A DNA stretch of 64,000 nucleotides from assembly GCF_000729995.1 (NCBI RefSeq), contig NZ_JNFG01000007.1:124001-188000 (forward strand), read 5' to 3'. Source of the stretch: Caballeronia sordidicola (GTDB taxonomy: Bacteria; Pseudomonadota; Gammaproteobacteria; Burkholderiales; Burkholderiaceae). Shown in pieces: positions 10,901-19,400 of the stretch. Within the stretch, counting starts at the first letter, position 1. The number at the start of each line of letters is the position of its first letter. The notes below the pieces were generated by a model, which saw only the letters and a list, made by a program, of their open reading frames with translations, was not told the origin of the DNA and searched no databases. The position numbers and the translations under genes were made by a program.

Positions 10901-12720
10901 TCGAGCACCGTGCATGCATCGCCCGGAGGCAGATGCTGGTTCAGGCGTTCACGCACAGCGTGCTGCGTAAGCAACAGACTTATGCCGCTATCGCCAATCA
11001 TGTAGGCGAGCCGCTCGGGCGGATAGTCCGGATCGAGCGGAACATAAGCGCCGCCCGCTTTCAATATGGCCAGCAAGCCGACCACCATTTCCACTGACCG
11101 CGCAAGGCCGATACCGACCTTCACTTCCGGTCTCACGCCAAGCTTCACCAGTCGATGCGCAAGTTGGTTGGCACGCTGATCGAGTTCGCGGTAAGTCAGC
11201 ACCTCGTCGCCGAACAAGAGCGCTAGCGCATCCGGCGTCTTTATCGCGTGGCGTTCGAATAAACGGTGAACGGGCTCTGCCTCGCCAAACTCCGCAGCTT
11301 GCGTGCTCCAAGCTGAGAGAGCGGCTAGTTCCTCTTCATCGATAAACGCAATCTCCGCCACCGGCCGATCAGGGTCCTGGCAGAGGCCGGTCAGCATCGC
11401 TTCATAGTGGCGTCCAAGCCGCGCGATGGTGTCAGCGCGATATAACGCGCCGTCATAGCGTGCGGTACACGTGACGGCATCGGTGCTCACGCGGATATCC
11501 ATGCTCAGGTCGAACTTGGCCACATGACTTTCAGCGTCGACGATATCGACGTCAAGGCCAGCAAGTTGCAATTTTCCCGAAGCAGCAGCGCCTTGCACGT
11601 TGAAGAGCGTCTGGAAGAGCGGGTGACGATCGGCTTCCCGCCTCCCGCCTATCGCATCGACGAGCGCGGCCAGCGTGACGCTGCCGTGATCGAGCGCAGC
11701 GCGGGTATCGTTGCGTACCGCTTGCAGCAGCGCGTGTCCCGTCATGGCCGGTTGAACGCGCGCACGATACACCTGCGTATCGACGAAAAGACCAATCAGG
11801 TCTTCGCTTTCCTCGCGGATTCGTCCGCTGGTCGGCACGCCGATGCAGAAATCATCGCTGCCTGCATGGCGCGACAACAATAATTGCCACGCCGCCATCA
11901 ACACGGCAAACAGCGTGCAGCGCTCGGCCCTGCAGCGCGAGCGCAGCGCGTTAAATGATGAGTCAGTCAGCGTGAAGGTATGGGTGCGCGCCAGACGTTC
12001 CAGAGTCGGCGCGCGGGTGAAGTCGACAGGCAGTTCGAAACCTGCATGGGGCGATCCGATGTAATCGGTCCACCACGCCACGTCGGCGCGGGACTTGTCG
12101 CTTGCCAGCATGTCGCGTTGCCATGCGGCGAAATCCGCGTACTGCCATGTGAGGTCTGGTAGTTCAGGAGCCGTTTTATCATGCACGATCCGGCCGTATG
12201 CGTGGGCGAGTTCACGCGTGAAGATCCCAGTAGACGTTCCATCCGAGACGAGATGATGAGCCACCACCGACAACACGTTCCACTGCGCCGACATCACGAA
12301 AACCCGCACGCGGACCGCACCTTCAGCGGTCAGGTCGAACGGCTGCCGCACCTCATGAGCAAGCGCTTCTGCCAGCGCTTCGTCGCGTGCATCGGCATGA
12401 AGCGAAGAAAGATCGGTTAATGGCAATGGCACATCGACCGGTGCATCGACGATCTGAACAGGCTTGCCGTCTCGTTCCGCAAAACGCGTACGCAATATAG
12501 CCTGCCGTGCACGCACAACATTCAGCGCCTGTTCAAGCGCGCTGATGTCGGCCTGTCCGCGCAAGTGAAAAACCCGCGCCAGATGGTAGGCAGTAGACAG
12601 CGGCGCAAGCCGCTGCATGAACCAGAGCCCTTCCTGCGCAGGGGACAGCGGCAGTGGTCCGGCTGGCTCGCCGGGCGTCGATAAGGACGTTAATAAAGCT
12701 CTTGCTGCAATAGACCGCAT
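4939..12720 (-). CDS. NRPS, C-A(Ser)-T-E-C-A(basic?)-T, middle modules of the siderophore
   Basis: A 2593-residue two-module synthetase. Rough order: C 20-460 (HHLVSDG intact), A 470-970, T 985-1055 (LGGDS), E 1075-1520 (HHLVVDGVSW, EGHGRE, RTVGWFTSLYP), C 1525-1960 (HHHVLMDGWS), A 1970-2480, T 2490-2560 (LGGDS). Read by eye, the first A pocket is D-V-W-H-I-S-L-I-D, a good Ser code, so module 1 adds Ser and epimerises it. The second pocket is D-A-E-D-I-G-A-I-T; the two acidic residues suggest a basic amino acid such as Orn, Lys or Arg, but this is weak. There is no thioesterase, so the chain must pass to another protein, most likely the terminating NRPS at 23148. AGGAGG lies about 10 bases before the start. 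Confidence 0.88.
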   Translation of the reverse strand: MRSIAARALLTSLSTPGEPAGPLPLSPAQEGLWFMQRLAPLSTAYHLARVFHLRGQADISALEQALNVVRARQAILRTRFAERDGKPVQIVDAPVDVPLPLTDLSSLHADARDEALAEALAHEVRQPFDLTAEGAVRVRVFVMSAQWNVLSVVAHHLVSDGTSTGIFTRELAHAYGRIVHDKTAPELPDLTWQYADFAAWQRDMLASDKSRADVAWWTDYIGSPHAGFELPVDFTRAPTLERLARTHTFTLTDSSFNALRSRCRAERCTLFAVLMAAWQLLLSRHAGSDDFCIGVPTSGRIREESEDLIGLFVDTQVYRARVQPAMTGHALLQAVRNDTRAALDHGSVTLAALVDAIGGRREADRHPLFQTLFNVQGAAASGKLQLAGLDVDIVDAESHVAKFDLSMDIRVSTDAVTCTARYDGALYRADTIARLGRHYEAMLTGLCQDPDRPVAEIAFIDEEELAALSAWSTQAAEFGEAEPVHRLFERHAIKTPDALALLFGDEVLTYRELDQRANQLAHRLVKLGVRPEVKVGIGLARSVEMVVGLLAILKAGGAYVPLDPDYPPERLAYMIGDSGISLLLTQHAVRERLNQHLPPGDACTVLELDELDTSGESQLRPDVKIHLENLAYVIYTSGSTGRPKGAANRHGALFNRLAWMQTAYHLDATDTVLQKTPFSFDVSVWEFFWPFMFGARLAVAGPGDHRDPAKLVELIDRFNVTTLHFVPPMLQAFIASLDADSAVCGSLRQIICSGEALPATLQDRALQRLSHIQLHNLYGPTEAAIDVTHWTCHAGDPVVPIGRPIANVSTHVLDQSMNRLPVGVAGELYLGGAGLARGYLNRPALTAERFVPDPFTDGGRLYRTGDLARWREDGALDYLGRLDHQVKIRGFRIEPGEIEAVLQTLPGVDEAVVIAQDGPGGKRLVAYVTARAGHALQRDVLAASLHNVLPEYMVPSAWVELERLPLSPNGKVDRRALPSPDQQERAWEAPQGDVEPMLARIWQEVLRVERVGRDDNFFELGGDSILSLLIVERVRLAGWKVTPRQLFERQTVVQLAAVAEPVTATAVVTDAVKRDTTKALLPMQAWFLDLPMEQRHHWNQAVLLTSSEPLDTALLERALHALVQHHGALRMRLTQDAAGGWSLGSERPSTDLLWVREAATSADITALCNQAQRSLDLGQGPLLRALAINFADGSWRLLLVIHHLVVDGVSWRILLADLRTAYAQLQANEAVTLPPKTTSCNEWATRLARHARSPALRAQVDYWLGITRTPAGLPCDFPDGANIVACQQHATFRLDRTLTQSLLQEAPAAYRTHVNDLLLTALGRALCNWTGKERIRIDLEGHGREDLFDDLDLSRTVGWFTSLYPVSLEPQGDVGAALRRVKESLRRVPDRGLGFGVLKYLGDDADRHALGGIEPSRVVFNYLGQFDQSFDATSTWQPASESAGRSQDERAPLPHDLSVSGKVLDGTLTLSVGYSDERYRASTVEALIATIRVELERVIEHCTSGATGVTPSDFELISLTQHELDRLPLTLKNVVDIYPLSPMQSGMLFHTLYAPGSSVYLNQLRADIDGLDVARFSAAWAAVTARHDILRTGFVPQGEGWLQWVARSVELPLTHHDLRGRHDLAAALDDLAAADLKQGFDVTRAPLQRLALVRVDTHRYHFMWTHHHVLMDGWSVAQLLGEVLRHYSGQSLPAHGGRYRDYIGWLQKHDDEASAEHWREQVKRIEDPTRLATAVASRHEKTGTGTASGYGQHTFELNPESTARLVAFARQERVTVNTLVQAAWALLLHRYTNQSTVIFGATLAGRPAGLAGASKLLGLFINTLPVIAQPHAGKRLGDWLRELQQQGMTAQEHAHTPLVEIQRWAGASAQGLFDTVVVFENYPVDTALKEASPGGLTIDNVRACDETSYPLTLGVMLGDTLKLDCRFAHEAFSDGDVAGIAQQTGGLLSAFGGAADRLLADFDLLDGAQRQALLTLGHADALAASAENVLPVHMLIEAREQQQQDALALVAGHDSLSYGELNARANRLAHRLMREGVGPEVRVGFAVARSAEMIVGLLAVLKAGGAYVPLDPAYPVERLAHMAADSGITLLITQSHLHGRLPAEVGLKRLDLDTLDVSAEPASNPSVKLAGGNLAYVIYTSGSTGKPKGVAVAHDALSMHCQAIATRYGITPEDRQLHFASISFDAAAEQWLAPLISGGAIVLRDDTVWPAQRLAAEMEAHKISILDLPPAYVNAFAQEIGPGAVSVRTCIVGGEGWSRSGFEMVRKHLKPSWIFNAYGPSETVITSTVWGADGASEFDSAYAPIGIPVGERTTYVLDAALNLVPRGMAGELYLGGAGLARGYLNRAALTAERFIPDPFDLSEGGRLYRTGDLVRWNNAGQLEFLGRIDHQVKLRGFRIELGEIETALLALPDVRDAVATLHDATRLVAYVSAQTGTVIDGSTLKTALHDVLPDYMVPGAILVLDALPLTPNGKVDRHALPAPELSATRNYEPPQGEVEAVIAQIWSDVLGIEPIERISRSDNFFELGGDSIFSLQVQRRISRQLSVEVELAALFAAPTLETFAAVVSTARKGVAEQDRLTDDMQSILSELMQ

Positions 12721-12742
12721 CGGCGCCCTGCCTCCTGTTGAA

Positions 12743-15004
12743 TTACCACTGATACTTCAATCCCGCGAGTACGAGTCGACCTTGGCCCCAGTAGCAAGAA
12801 CCGTTGCTGCACGACGCCATGTAAGTGCGATTGAGCAGGTTGCTTGCATTGAGCGAGCCAGTCCAGCCGTGCATGGATGGGAACGCGCGGCCTAGGTCGT
12901 AACGCAACGCGAGGTCCACCAGCGTGGCCGACGAGAGCAGGAGCGAGTTCGCCGTATCGCCGTATGAACCGCCGATATAACGCACGCCCGCGCCCGCTTG
13001 CACACCGTTGAGCGGCCCGCTGGTCACCGTGTAGTCCGCCCACAGCGACGCGGTATTACGCGGAATGCCGACTGGCACCTTGTCAAGGTTCGACGTATTG
13101 CTCTTCGTATTGAGCAGGTTCGTGTACGTGTAGCTGAAGATCAGCGCGAGGTTATTGGTCAGGCTCGCGTGGGCTTCGACCTCAAAACCCTGGGACCGCA
13201 CTTCACCGGTCTGCACCTGGAAGTTGACGTTGTTCGGGTCCGTGGTCAGCACGTTTTGCTGCGTCAGGTGGAATGCCGATACCGTGACGAAACTGTTGTA
13301 GTTCTTCGGCTGATACTTCACGCCGATCTCATACTGTTGAGCCGTCGTCGGTGAGAACGCCGCCCCTGAAGCAGTCGCGCCGACCTGCGGCTGGAACGAC
13401 GTCGTGTAGCTGACGTAAGGCGCAAAGCCGTTGTCGAACTTGTACACACCGCCCGCACGCCACGTGAACGCGCGGTTGAACTGCTTAGACTGCGCACCCG
13501 TCACGTACGACTGGCTATTTTCGTTCGTCCAGTCTTCACGCACGCCCAGCAGGAACGACCACCGGTCGATATCGATCTGATCCTGAGCATACGTGCCAAG
13601 CTGCTTGACCGCCTGTTTGTTCGACGTGCCGAACATGAAGTCCGGATACGGCACAGCTTGGCCGTATTGCGGATTCGTGACGCTGAGCGACGGCACATTG
13701 TCGAACGCTCCGTAGAACGCGTGATCGAACTGGGTGTACTGATAGTCGACACCCACGGTCGCCGTATGCGACACCGGTCCCGTGTTGAAACGCGCGGTCG
13801 CCTGGTTGTCGAGCGTGTGCGAGTTCAGCCGGCCCGTGTTCAGGTACACGTCACGCGCGAGCTCCGTGCCGTTGTTGGTGTAGCCCGCGTCGTCGGCAAC
13901 ATACTGGATCGTCTGGCTGTTATGCAGGAAGCGATAGCTTTGCTTGAACGACCACATGTCGTTCAGACGATGATCCAGCTGGTAACCAATCGACTCCTGC
14001 GTCTTGCGGAAGCTGTCAAAGTCCGGCTCGCCCGGATAGAAACTGCGCGGCAGTTGAGCCACGCCGGTCTGGATCGTGCCCACCGCCGGCACGCTGTTAT
14101 AGATACCCGCCTCGGGGTCCGCCTGATAGTTCGCAAAGACCGTGAAGGTGGTGTCTTTCGTCGGCTTCCACGTGATGGTCGGCGAAATTGCGAAACGCTG
14201 CTGGTTCACGTAGTCGGTCTGCGTCGCGGTATTAAAACCGTCCGCCGTCAAACGGTAAAGCACCTTGCCGTCCTGATCGATAGGACCACTGAAGTCGAAG
14301 AAACCCTGCAAGCGCCCATAGCTGCCGGTCTGGAATCCGACTTCATGCAGCGGCTCAGCCGTCGGCATCTTGCTCACGAGATTCACCGTGCCACCCGGCG
14401 AACCCTGCCCATACAACACCGACGCCGGTCCGTGCAGCAACTCGATACGCTCGAACATGTACGGATCGAAGCTCGTCACGTTGAAGCCGAAACCGCCGGC
14501 CGGACCGGGGGTGCGCAAACCGTTCCAGAACTCATCGACGAGAAAACCGCGCGCGTACAGGTACTCGAGCGAATCCGTGTTGGTGCCGCGCTGCTCCGGG
14601 TTGATGCCCGACGTATAGCGCAGCGCCTGCGCGACGCTCTGCGCGTCCTGGATGTCCATCTGGTCGCGCGTCACCACCGAGATCGCCTGCGGCGTCTTGA
14701 TGATCGGCGTATCGGTCTTCGTACCCGCCGTGCTCTGTTTCGCCACGTAACCTTTCACCGGTCCCGTGCCCGTTTCCGCATCGCGCTGCCCCTTCACCAC
14801 CACAGCCGGCAACTGTTGACCCGGGCTGGCGGATGCCGCCGGCTGGCCGGATCCGTCCGTAGGCACGACTGCGTCGCTTTGAGCAAACGCGGAGGACGCC
14901 AGGAGCACGCCCGCTGCGATCGGCGCGAGCCACCAGGGATTGTTTGTGCGCCCGCGCGCCCCGAGGCGGCCCGCGCCGCGTCGTTCTGATTGTTGTCGTG
15001 CCAT
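12743..15004 (-). CDS. TonB-dependent ferric siderophore receptor
   Basis: A 753-residue outer-membrane receptor of the FhuA/FpvA type. A signal peptide (about residues 20-41, ending ASSAFAQ) is followed by a plug domain (DTPIIKTPQAISVVTRDQM, then LLHGPASVLYGQGSPGGTVNLVSK) and a 22-strand barrel ending in the aromatic KYQW. There is no N-terminal signalling (STN) domain between the signal peptide and the plug, which fits the absence of an ECF sigma/anti-sigma pair nearby and suggests simple Fur control. It stands first in a unit with the NRPS, binding protein and permease genes (22-base gap to the NRPS). It is expected to import the ferric form of the lipopeptide made here. The start has no strong ribosome site, so a start a few codons away is possible. 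Confidence 0.92.
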   Translation of the reverse strand: MARQQSERRGAGRLGARGRTNNPWWLAPIAAGVLLASSAFAQSDAVVPTDGSGQPAASASPGQQLPAVVVKGQRDAETGTGPVKGYVAKQSTAGTKTDTPIIKTPQAISVVTRDQMDIQDAQSVAQALRYTSGINPEQRGTNTDSLEYLYARGFLVDEFWNGLRTPGPAGGFGFNVTSFDPYMFERIELLHGPASVLYGQGSPGGTVNLVSKMPTAEPLHEVGFQTGSYGRLQGFFDFSGPIDQDGKVLYRLTADGFNTATQTDYVNQQRFAISPTITWKPTKDTTFTVFANYQADPEAGIYNSVPAVGTIQTGVAQLPRSFYPGEPDFDSFRKTQESIGYQLDHRLNDMWSFKQSYRFLHNSQTIQYVADDAGYTNNGTELARDVYLNTGRLNSHTLDNQATARFNTGPVSHTATVGVDYQYTQFDHAFYGAFDNVPSLSVTNPQYGQAVPYPDFMFGTSNKQAVKQLGTYAQDQIDIDRWSFLLGVREDWTNENSQSYVTGAQSKQFNRAFTWRAGGVYKFDNGFAPYVSYTTSFQPQVGATASGAAFSPTTAQQYEIGVKYQPKNYNSFVTVSAFHLTQQNVLTTDPNNVNFQVQTGEVRSQGFEVEAHASLTNNLALIFSYTYTNLLNTKSNTSNLDKVPVGIPRNTASLWADYTVTSGPLNGVQAGAGVRYIGGSYGDTANSLLLSSATLVDLALRYDLGRAFPSMHGWTGSLNASNLLNRTYMASCSNGSCYWGQGRLVLAGLKYQW

Positions 15005-15040
15005 GGTCTCTTGCGGTTGGTGTGGTTGGGTTTTGTGAAC

Positions 15041-15069
15041 GATAATGCGAATGCGAATGATTACTAATA
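15041..15069 (-). promoter_or_regulatory. Fur-box-like operator before receptor gene
   Basis: Tandem hexamer-like units GATAATGCGAATGCGAATG followed by ATTACTAATAC lie 37-65 bases before the receptor start. The pattern of repeated NAT(A/T)AT-like hexamers matches extended Fur boxes. The 158-base gap therefore carries its own promoter, which separates the receptor unit from the NRPS unit upstream. Confidence 0.6.
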
Positions 15070-15162
15070 CGAGATTATATCGATGAGATATTTTTTGTGT
15101 GAAATTTCCCTGACTATCGTGCGGGTCTGTCGCTGGTCGGTTGCGCGGGTTCTTCGATAAGG

Positions 15163-15420
15163 TCAGTCAGGCTTGTCGAGGAAGCGCGCCAGGCTGGCGA
15201 CGGTTGGGTGATCGAAGACATCGCCGGGAGAAAGTTCACGGCTCAGCGTGCGGCGGATGCGTGCGACCAGCTTGATGACCAGCAGCGAGTCGCCGCCCAG
15301 TTCGAAGAAGTCGTCATCGTCGCCGACCGCGTTGGGATCGACCTCGAGCAAGGTTGCGAAGAGCGTACGCAGGGCTGCGTCGAGAGCCGGTTCCTGTAGT
15401 TCGGGAGTCTGTTGATCCAT
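15163..15420 (-). CDS. Stand-alone acyl/peptidyl carrier protein
   Basis: An 85-residue protein with the phosphopantetheine attachment motif DDFFELGGDSLLVIKLVARI (Ser near residue 46). It has the length and helix pattern of a free-standing carrier protein (T domain). It lies 49 bases after the beta-hydroxylase gene and probably belongs to the same unit. All modules seen in the three NRPSs already have their own carriers, and the FAAL has one fused, so its job is not obvious. It might hold an amino acid during graminine or hydroxy-Asp formation, or serve fatty acyl loading. No partner adenylation domain stands alone in the window. Confidence 0.82.
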   Translation of the reverse strand: MDQQTPELQEPALDAALRTLFATLLEVDPNAVGDDDDFFELGGDSLLVIKLVARIRRTLSRELSPGDVFDHPTVASLARFLDKPD

Positions 15421-15469
15421 GATATGTAGTCTGCTTTCTTTATGAGGAATGGGGGAATAAGCGCGTACG

Positions 15470-16498
15470 TCAGACGCCGCCGGAACGTGCGAATTGCGAG
15501 CGTTCGACCAGCTCGCTCATCGCCACGACAACCTTGCGAGGCCCTTGATAGGGATCGCGAGCGTGGGCGACGAGCATGTTGTCGAGCATCAGCACGTCAC
15601 CCGCGCGCCACTCGAAACGCACCGCGCAGCGCTCGTACGCTTCGCCGATCAACGCGATGTCCTCGTCGCTGATCGCGCTGCCGTCGCCGAAATACGCGTG
15701 CCGTGGCATGCGCTCGAGCCCGGCCACATCGAGCAGGTCCATGCGGACATCCGGCGCGAGGCAGGCGATGTGATGCAACTGCACCTGGTTGAAGAACGAG
15801 CGCTCACCGGTCAGCGGATGCACGATCACCGCCGGGCACACGGTGCGGGTCTGGAGCTCGTCGTTCGGCAGCCATTCGTACTGGACACCCGCCGCCTCGC
15901 AGCGTGCTTCCACCACGCGCCGGTCGTCGGTATCGAAGAAGGTGCGCCACGGCACATCAAGACCGCGCGTGAAGGTGCGTACATACATCAGCTGCTTGCG
16001 CTCGAACGTATCGACCAGTTGCGCCGGCAACTGCCGCAGCATCTCGCGGCAATCGACAATAGGCGTCGCGCCGCCCGACACGGACGCCAGTTCGCAGAAG
16101 AAGAATTGCCGACGCGGCCAGCGCGACAGGTGCGAACTTTCGTTGTGGTAGAGGATCATCTGCTGCTCGGGGTATGGCGTGGAGCGGTAGGTATTGCGGC
16201 CGCCCTCCTTCTTTGGCAGGTCGCCGTATTCGCCATACAGAGCAGGTGAGATGGCTTCGGCGAAGGCTTCGAAGTCGGCAGGCCTGGGCAGGCCAAAATC
16301 GCGGAACAGGATGGCGCCGTGGCGGAGGAGCCACATCTCGAGTTGGTCGCGATGCGCGCCTATCCAGCCGGGTAAATCGATGATCGGGCCGGTCGGTGTC
16401 AGGACAATGGGCAAGCGCGTGCCGGAGCCGAAAAAAGAAGTCTCGACGCAAGCGTCGGTGATCAGGGTCGCGTTCATAAATGAGTGGCTCTCGTTCAT
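15470..16498 (-). CDS. SyrP/TauD-like Fe(II)/2-oxoglutarate aspartyl beta-hydroxylase
   Basis: A 342-residue non-heme iron dioxygenase. The facial triad can be read as H118-x-E120 in the YHNESSH stretch and H312 in LVAHARDPYQGPRK, with R321 as the likely 2-oxoglutarate arginine. This subgroup (SyrP and the TbetaHAsp stand-alone hydroxylases of siderophore clusters) hydroxylates Asp while it is bound to an NRPS carrier. Its gene overlaps the end of the NRPS gene that carries the only Asp-type A domain (ATGA junction), so beta-hydroxy-Asp is the expected product and an iron ligand. From published stereochemical work on stand-alone enzymes I would expect the L-erythro form, but this is inference. 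An alternative start at codon 8 is possible. Confidence 0.87.
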   Translation of the reverse strand: MNESHSFMNATLITDACVETSFFGSGTRLPIVLTPTGPIIDLPGWIGAHRDQLEMWLLRHGAILFRDFGLPRPADFEAFAEAISPALYGEYGDLPKKEGGRNTYRSTPYPEQQMILYHNESSHLSRWPRRQFFFCELASVSGGATPIVDCREMLRQLPAQLVDTFERKQLMYVRTFTRGLDVPWRTFFDTDDRRVVEARCEAAGVQYEWLPNDELQTRTVCPAVIVHPLTGERSFFNQVQLHHIACLAPDVRMDLLDVAGLERMPRHAYFGDGSAISDEDIALIGEAYERCAVRFEWRAGDVLMLDNMLVAHARDPYQGPRKVVVAMSELVERSQFARSGGV

Positions 16499-19400
16499 TG
16501 CGAAATGGTTTCTGCTACGTCACGCGGCACGGCGTCGGACGAGTTGTCGGGAAGCGTCGGGGCGAGATCGAGCGGTGCTTCGGGATTGCCTGAGATCTGG
16601 TCGAGCAAGTCACGCCACAACCCGAACCAGCGCTCCACCGTGGACCGCAGGAATAGCGACGATGCGTAGACCCATTCGACTTCGTAGCCGCCATCGATTG
16701 GCTCCACGAACAGCGCCATGTCGAATTTCGATCGGGTTGTCTGCGCTCGCAGCAGCTCGATCGCAAGTCCCGGCACGCTTGTGTTCTTGCGCGGCAGGTC
16801 GCGCAGTACAAACAACATTTGCAGTAACGGATTCGCATCGCGCCGGCGCGAAACAGCAAGCGCATCGACTATCCGGTCGAATGGCAACGCCCGATGTTCA
16901 AGCGCTTCCCAAGCTGAATGCTTCGCGGTGTCGAGCCATGCGTTGAAGCTCGCCGTGTTCAAGCTATTGGCGCTGATGCGCGAACGGACCGGCAACACGT
17001 TGATGAAGAACCCGATCAACCCTTCGAACTCGGTGCGCTCGCGCCCTGCTACGTCGGTGCCGATCATAAGATCTGCCTGACCCGTCAGCTTGTGCAGGAA
17101 CAACTGGAAACTGGCGAGCAGCACCGCGAACGGTGTCATGCCGTTTGCACTCGCGAGTCTCATGACGCGTGCGCCGGTCTCGCGAGACAACGTCAAGCGC
17201 ACTGTGCCGCCATCGTGGCAAGCGACTGGGGGACGAGGACGGTCAGCAGGCACGGCCAGGAAGTGCGGCGCATTCTCCAGATATTTGCGCCAGAAGTCCT
17301 GTTCGATGTTCAATTTCGGCGGTGCCAGTTGTTCACGCTGCCACGCCGCGTAGTCGGCGTACTGAAACGGCAAGGGCGGCAACGCTATCGGCATACCGTC
17401 GCGCCTCGCACGATATTGCGCGCACAACTCATCGATAAGGATATGCACAGACGCACCATCCGCCACGATGTGATGCAGCACGAGAATCAGCACGTGATGC
17501 GACGCTTCGAACTTCAAGAGCAACGCGCGCATCAGCGGCGGCGCAGCAAGATCGAATGGACGGTTGGCCGCATCGGCCAGATAACGAGCGACGGTGTGCT
17601 CGCGCTGCCCATCGGGCAATGCGCCGCAGTCGACGAGCGGCATGGGCACATCAAGATGGTCGGCGATGCTCAGCACAGGATCGCCGTCACGGTCAACGAA
17701 TGACGAACGCAGCACTTCATGGCGCCCGACCAATGCAGCGAGGCTCGCATGCAGAAGGTTCGCATCGAGTTCACCGCGCAGGTCCAGGCCCGCGGCCATG
17801 TTGTACGACGCGAGGCTGCCGCCCGCCAACTGGTCCACCACCCAGATGCGCTGCTGCGTGAGCGATAGTGGCATCTCCCGCTGCCGCTCGACAATACGGA
17901 TCGTCGGCGTCTCGCTGCCTGCTTCGGCTGCGCTTCCGGACAGTTCATCGATACACACAGCAAGCGCCTGGAGCGTCGGTACGCTGAACGCGGCACGCAG
18001 CGGCAACTCGATTGACCACGCGGCCCGCACGCGCGACAACATCCGCATGGCGGCGAGCGAATGACCGCCGAGTGAGAAGAAATTGTCGTCGCGAAGGATG
18101 CTGTTTCCGGGGGCTTTTTCAGCCAGTCCCAGCACGTCGGCCCAGATAGCTGCGAGCGTGATTTCAATCGCACCTTGTGGCATACGACTGACGCTCCCGC
18201 CAGTTCTTGCCGTCGTGCGCGCCAGTTCGCCCAGCGCCTGCCGGTCGAGCTTGCCGTTACGGTTGAGCGGCAACGCATCGAGCACACGCAAACTTGACGG
18301 CACCATGTAGTCCGGCAGGACAGCTGCGAGTTGCTTCTTGAGCGAAGCGGTATCGAGGTTGCATCCCGGCTTCGCCGTTGCAAACCCAGCCAGACGCCCC
18401 GCTGCCGAGACGATCACTGCTGCGTCGAGCACGCCATCGAGCGCACGCAGTCGCGCCGCGATCTCGCCCGGCTCCACGCGATAGCCCCGAATCTTGACCT
18501 GATCGTCGATACGACCCAGATACTCGATCGCACCGTCGGTCAACCTGCGTGCCCGGTCGCCGCTGCGATACAACCGCCTGCCTGCCGCGAAGGGATCAGG
18601 AACGAAGCGCTCCGCCGTCATTCCCGGCCGTCCCAGATAACCCCGCGCGACACCCGCGCCGCCCAGATACAGTTCGCCGATTTCGCCTGCACCGACGGGG
18701 TTCATGTGTGTATCGAGCACCCACGTCGACGTATTGGCTAACGGCAAGCCCAGGGGCAACGTGGCTGCGCTTGCATCAGCATGCGCCGCGTCTTGCGTCA
18801 GGATGCCGACGGTTGTTTCGGTCGGGCCGTAGTGATTGATCACACGGCACGATGGCTTGAGCGAACGGATCTTTTCGAACAACGGCCACACCGTTGCCTC
18901 ACCGCCTAACACCAACGTATGAGCGGGTAGGACATCCGCGGCATTCCGCGCCTGCAGCAATGCACTCAGATGTCCCGGAACGATCTTCAGTATATCTATG
19001 CTGTTTTCCTTCATATACCGAGCGAAGCGGTCTGCATCCAGCGACGTATCACGGTCAATCAGGTGCAGAGTGCCACCCGACGCGAGCGCACCGAACAACA
19101 CGGTATGTCCAAGATCGGCAGCCACGGTCGACACCATCGCGAACGTCGAGCGCGGCGGTAATGCGAGACGGTCAAGCACCGCTTCCACGTAGTTGCTCAA
19201 CGCGGCGTGAGGTATTACTACGCCCTTCGGCGTGCCGCTAGAGCCCGACGTGTAGATCACGTAGGCCGCTTCGCGCGAGTCGACGACAGGTAGCTCGCGG
19301 GTTAGTGCGTGCGCGTGTTGTTGGGCGTGGCCGATCGTCGTTTGCTTCTGCGGACCATCAAGCACTAGTCCGGTCTGTTCTTTCTCCCACAGCACAAATC

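Noticed and set aside
13658..14989. 443-codon plus-strand frame opposite the receptor gene
   Set aside because: Antisense to the TonB receptor, which has all domain signs; composition is Arg-rich and not protein-like.
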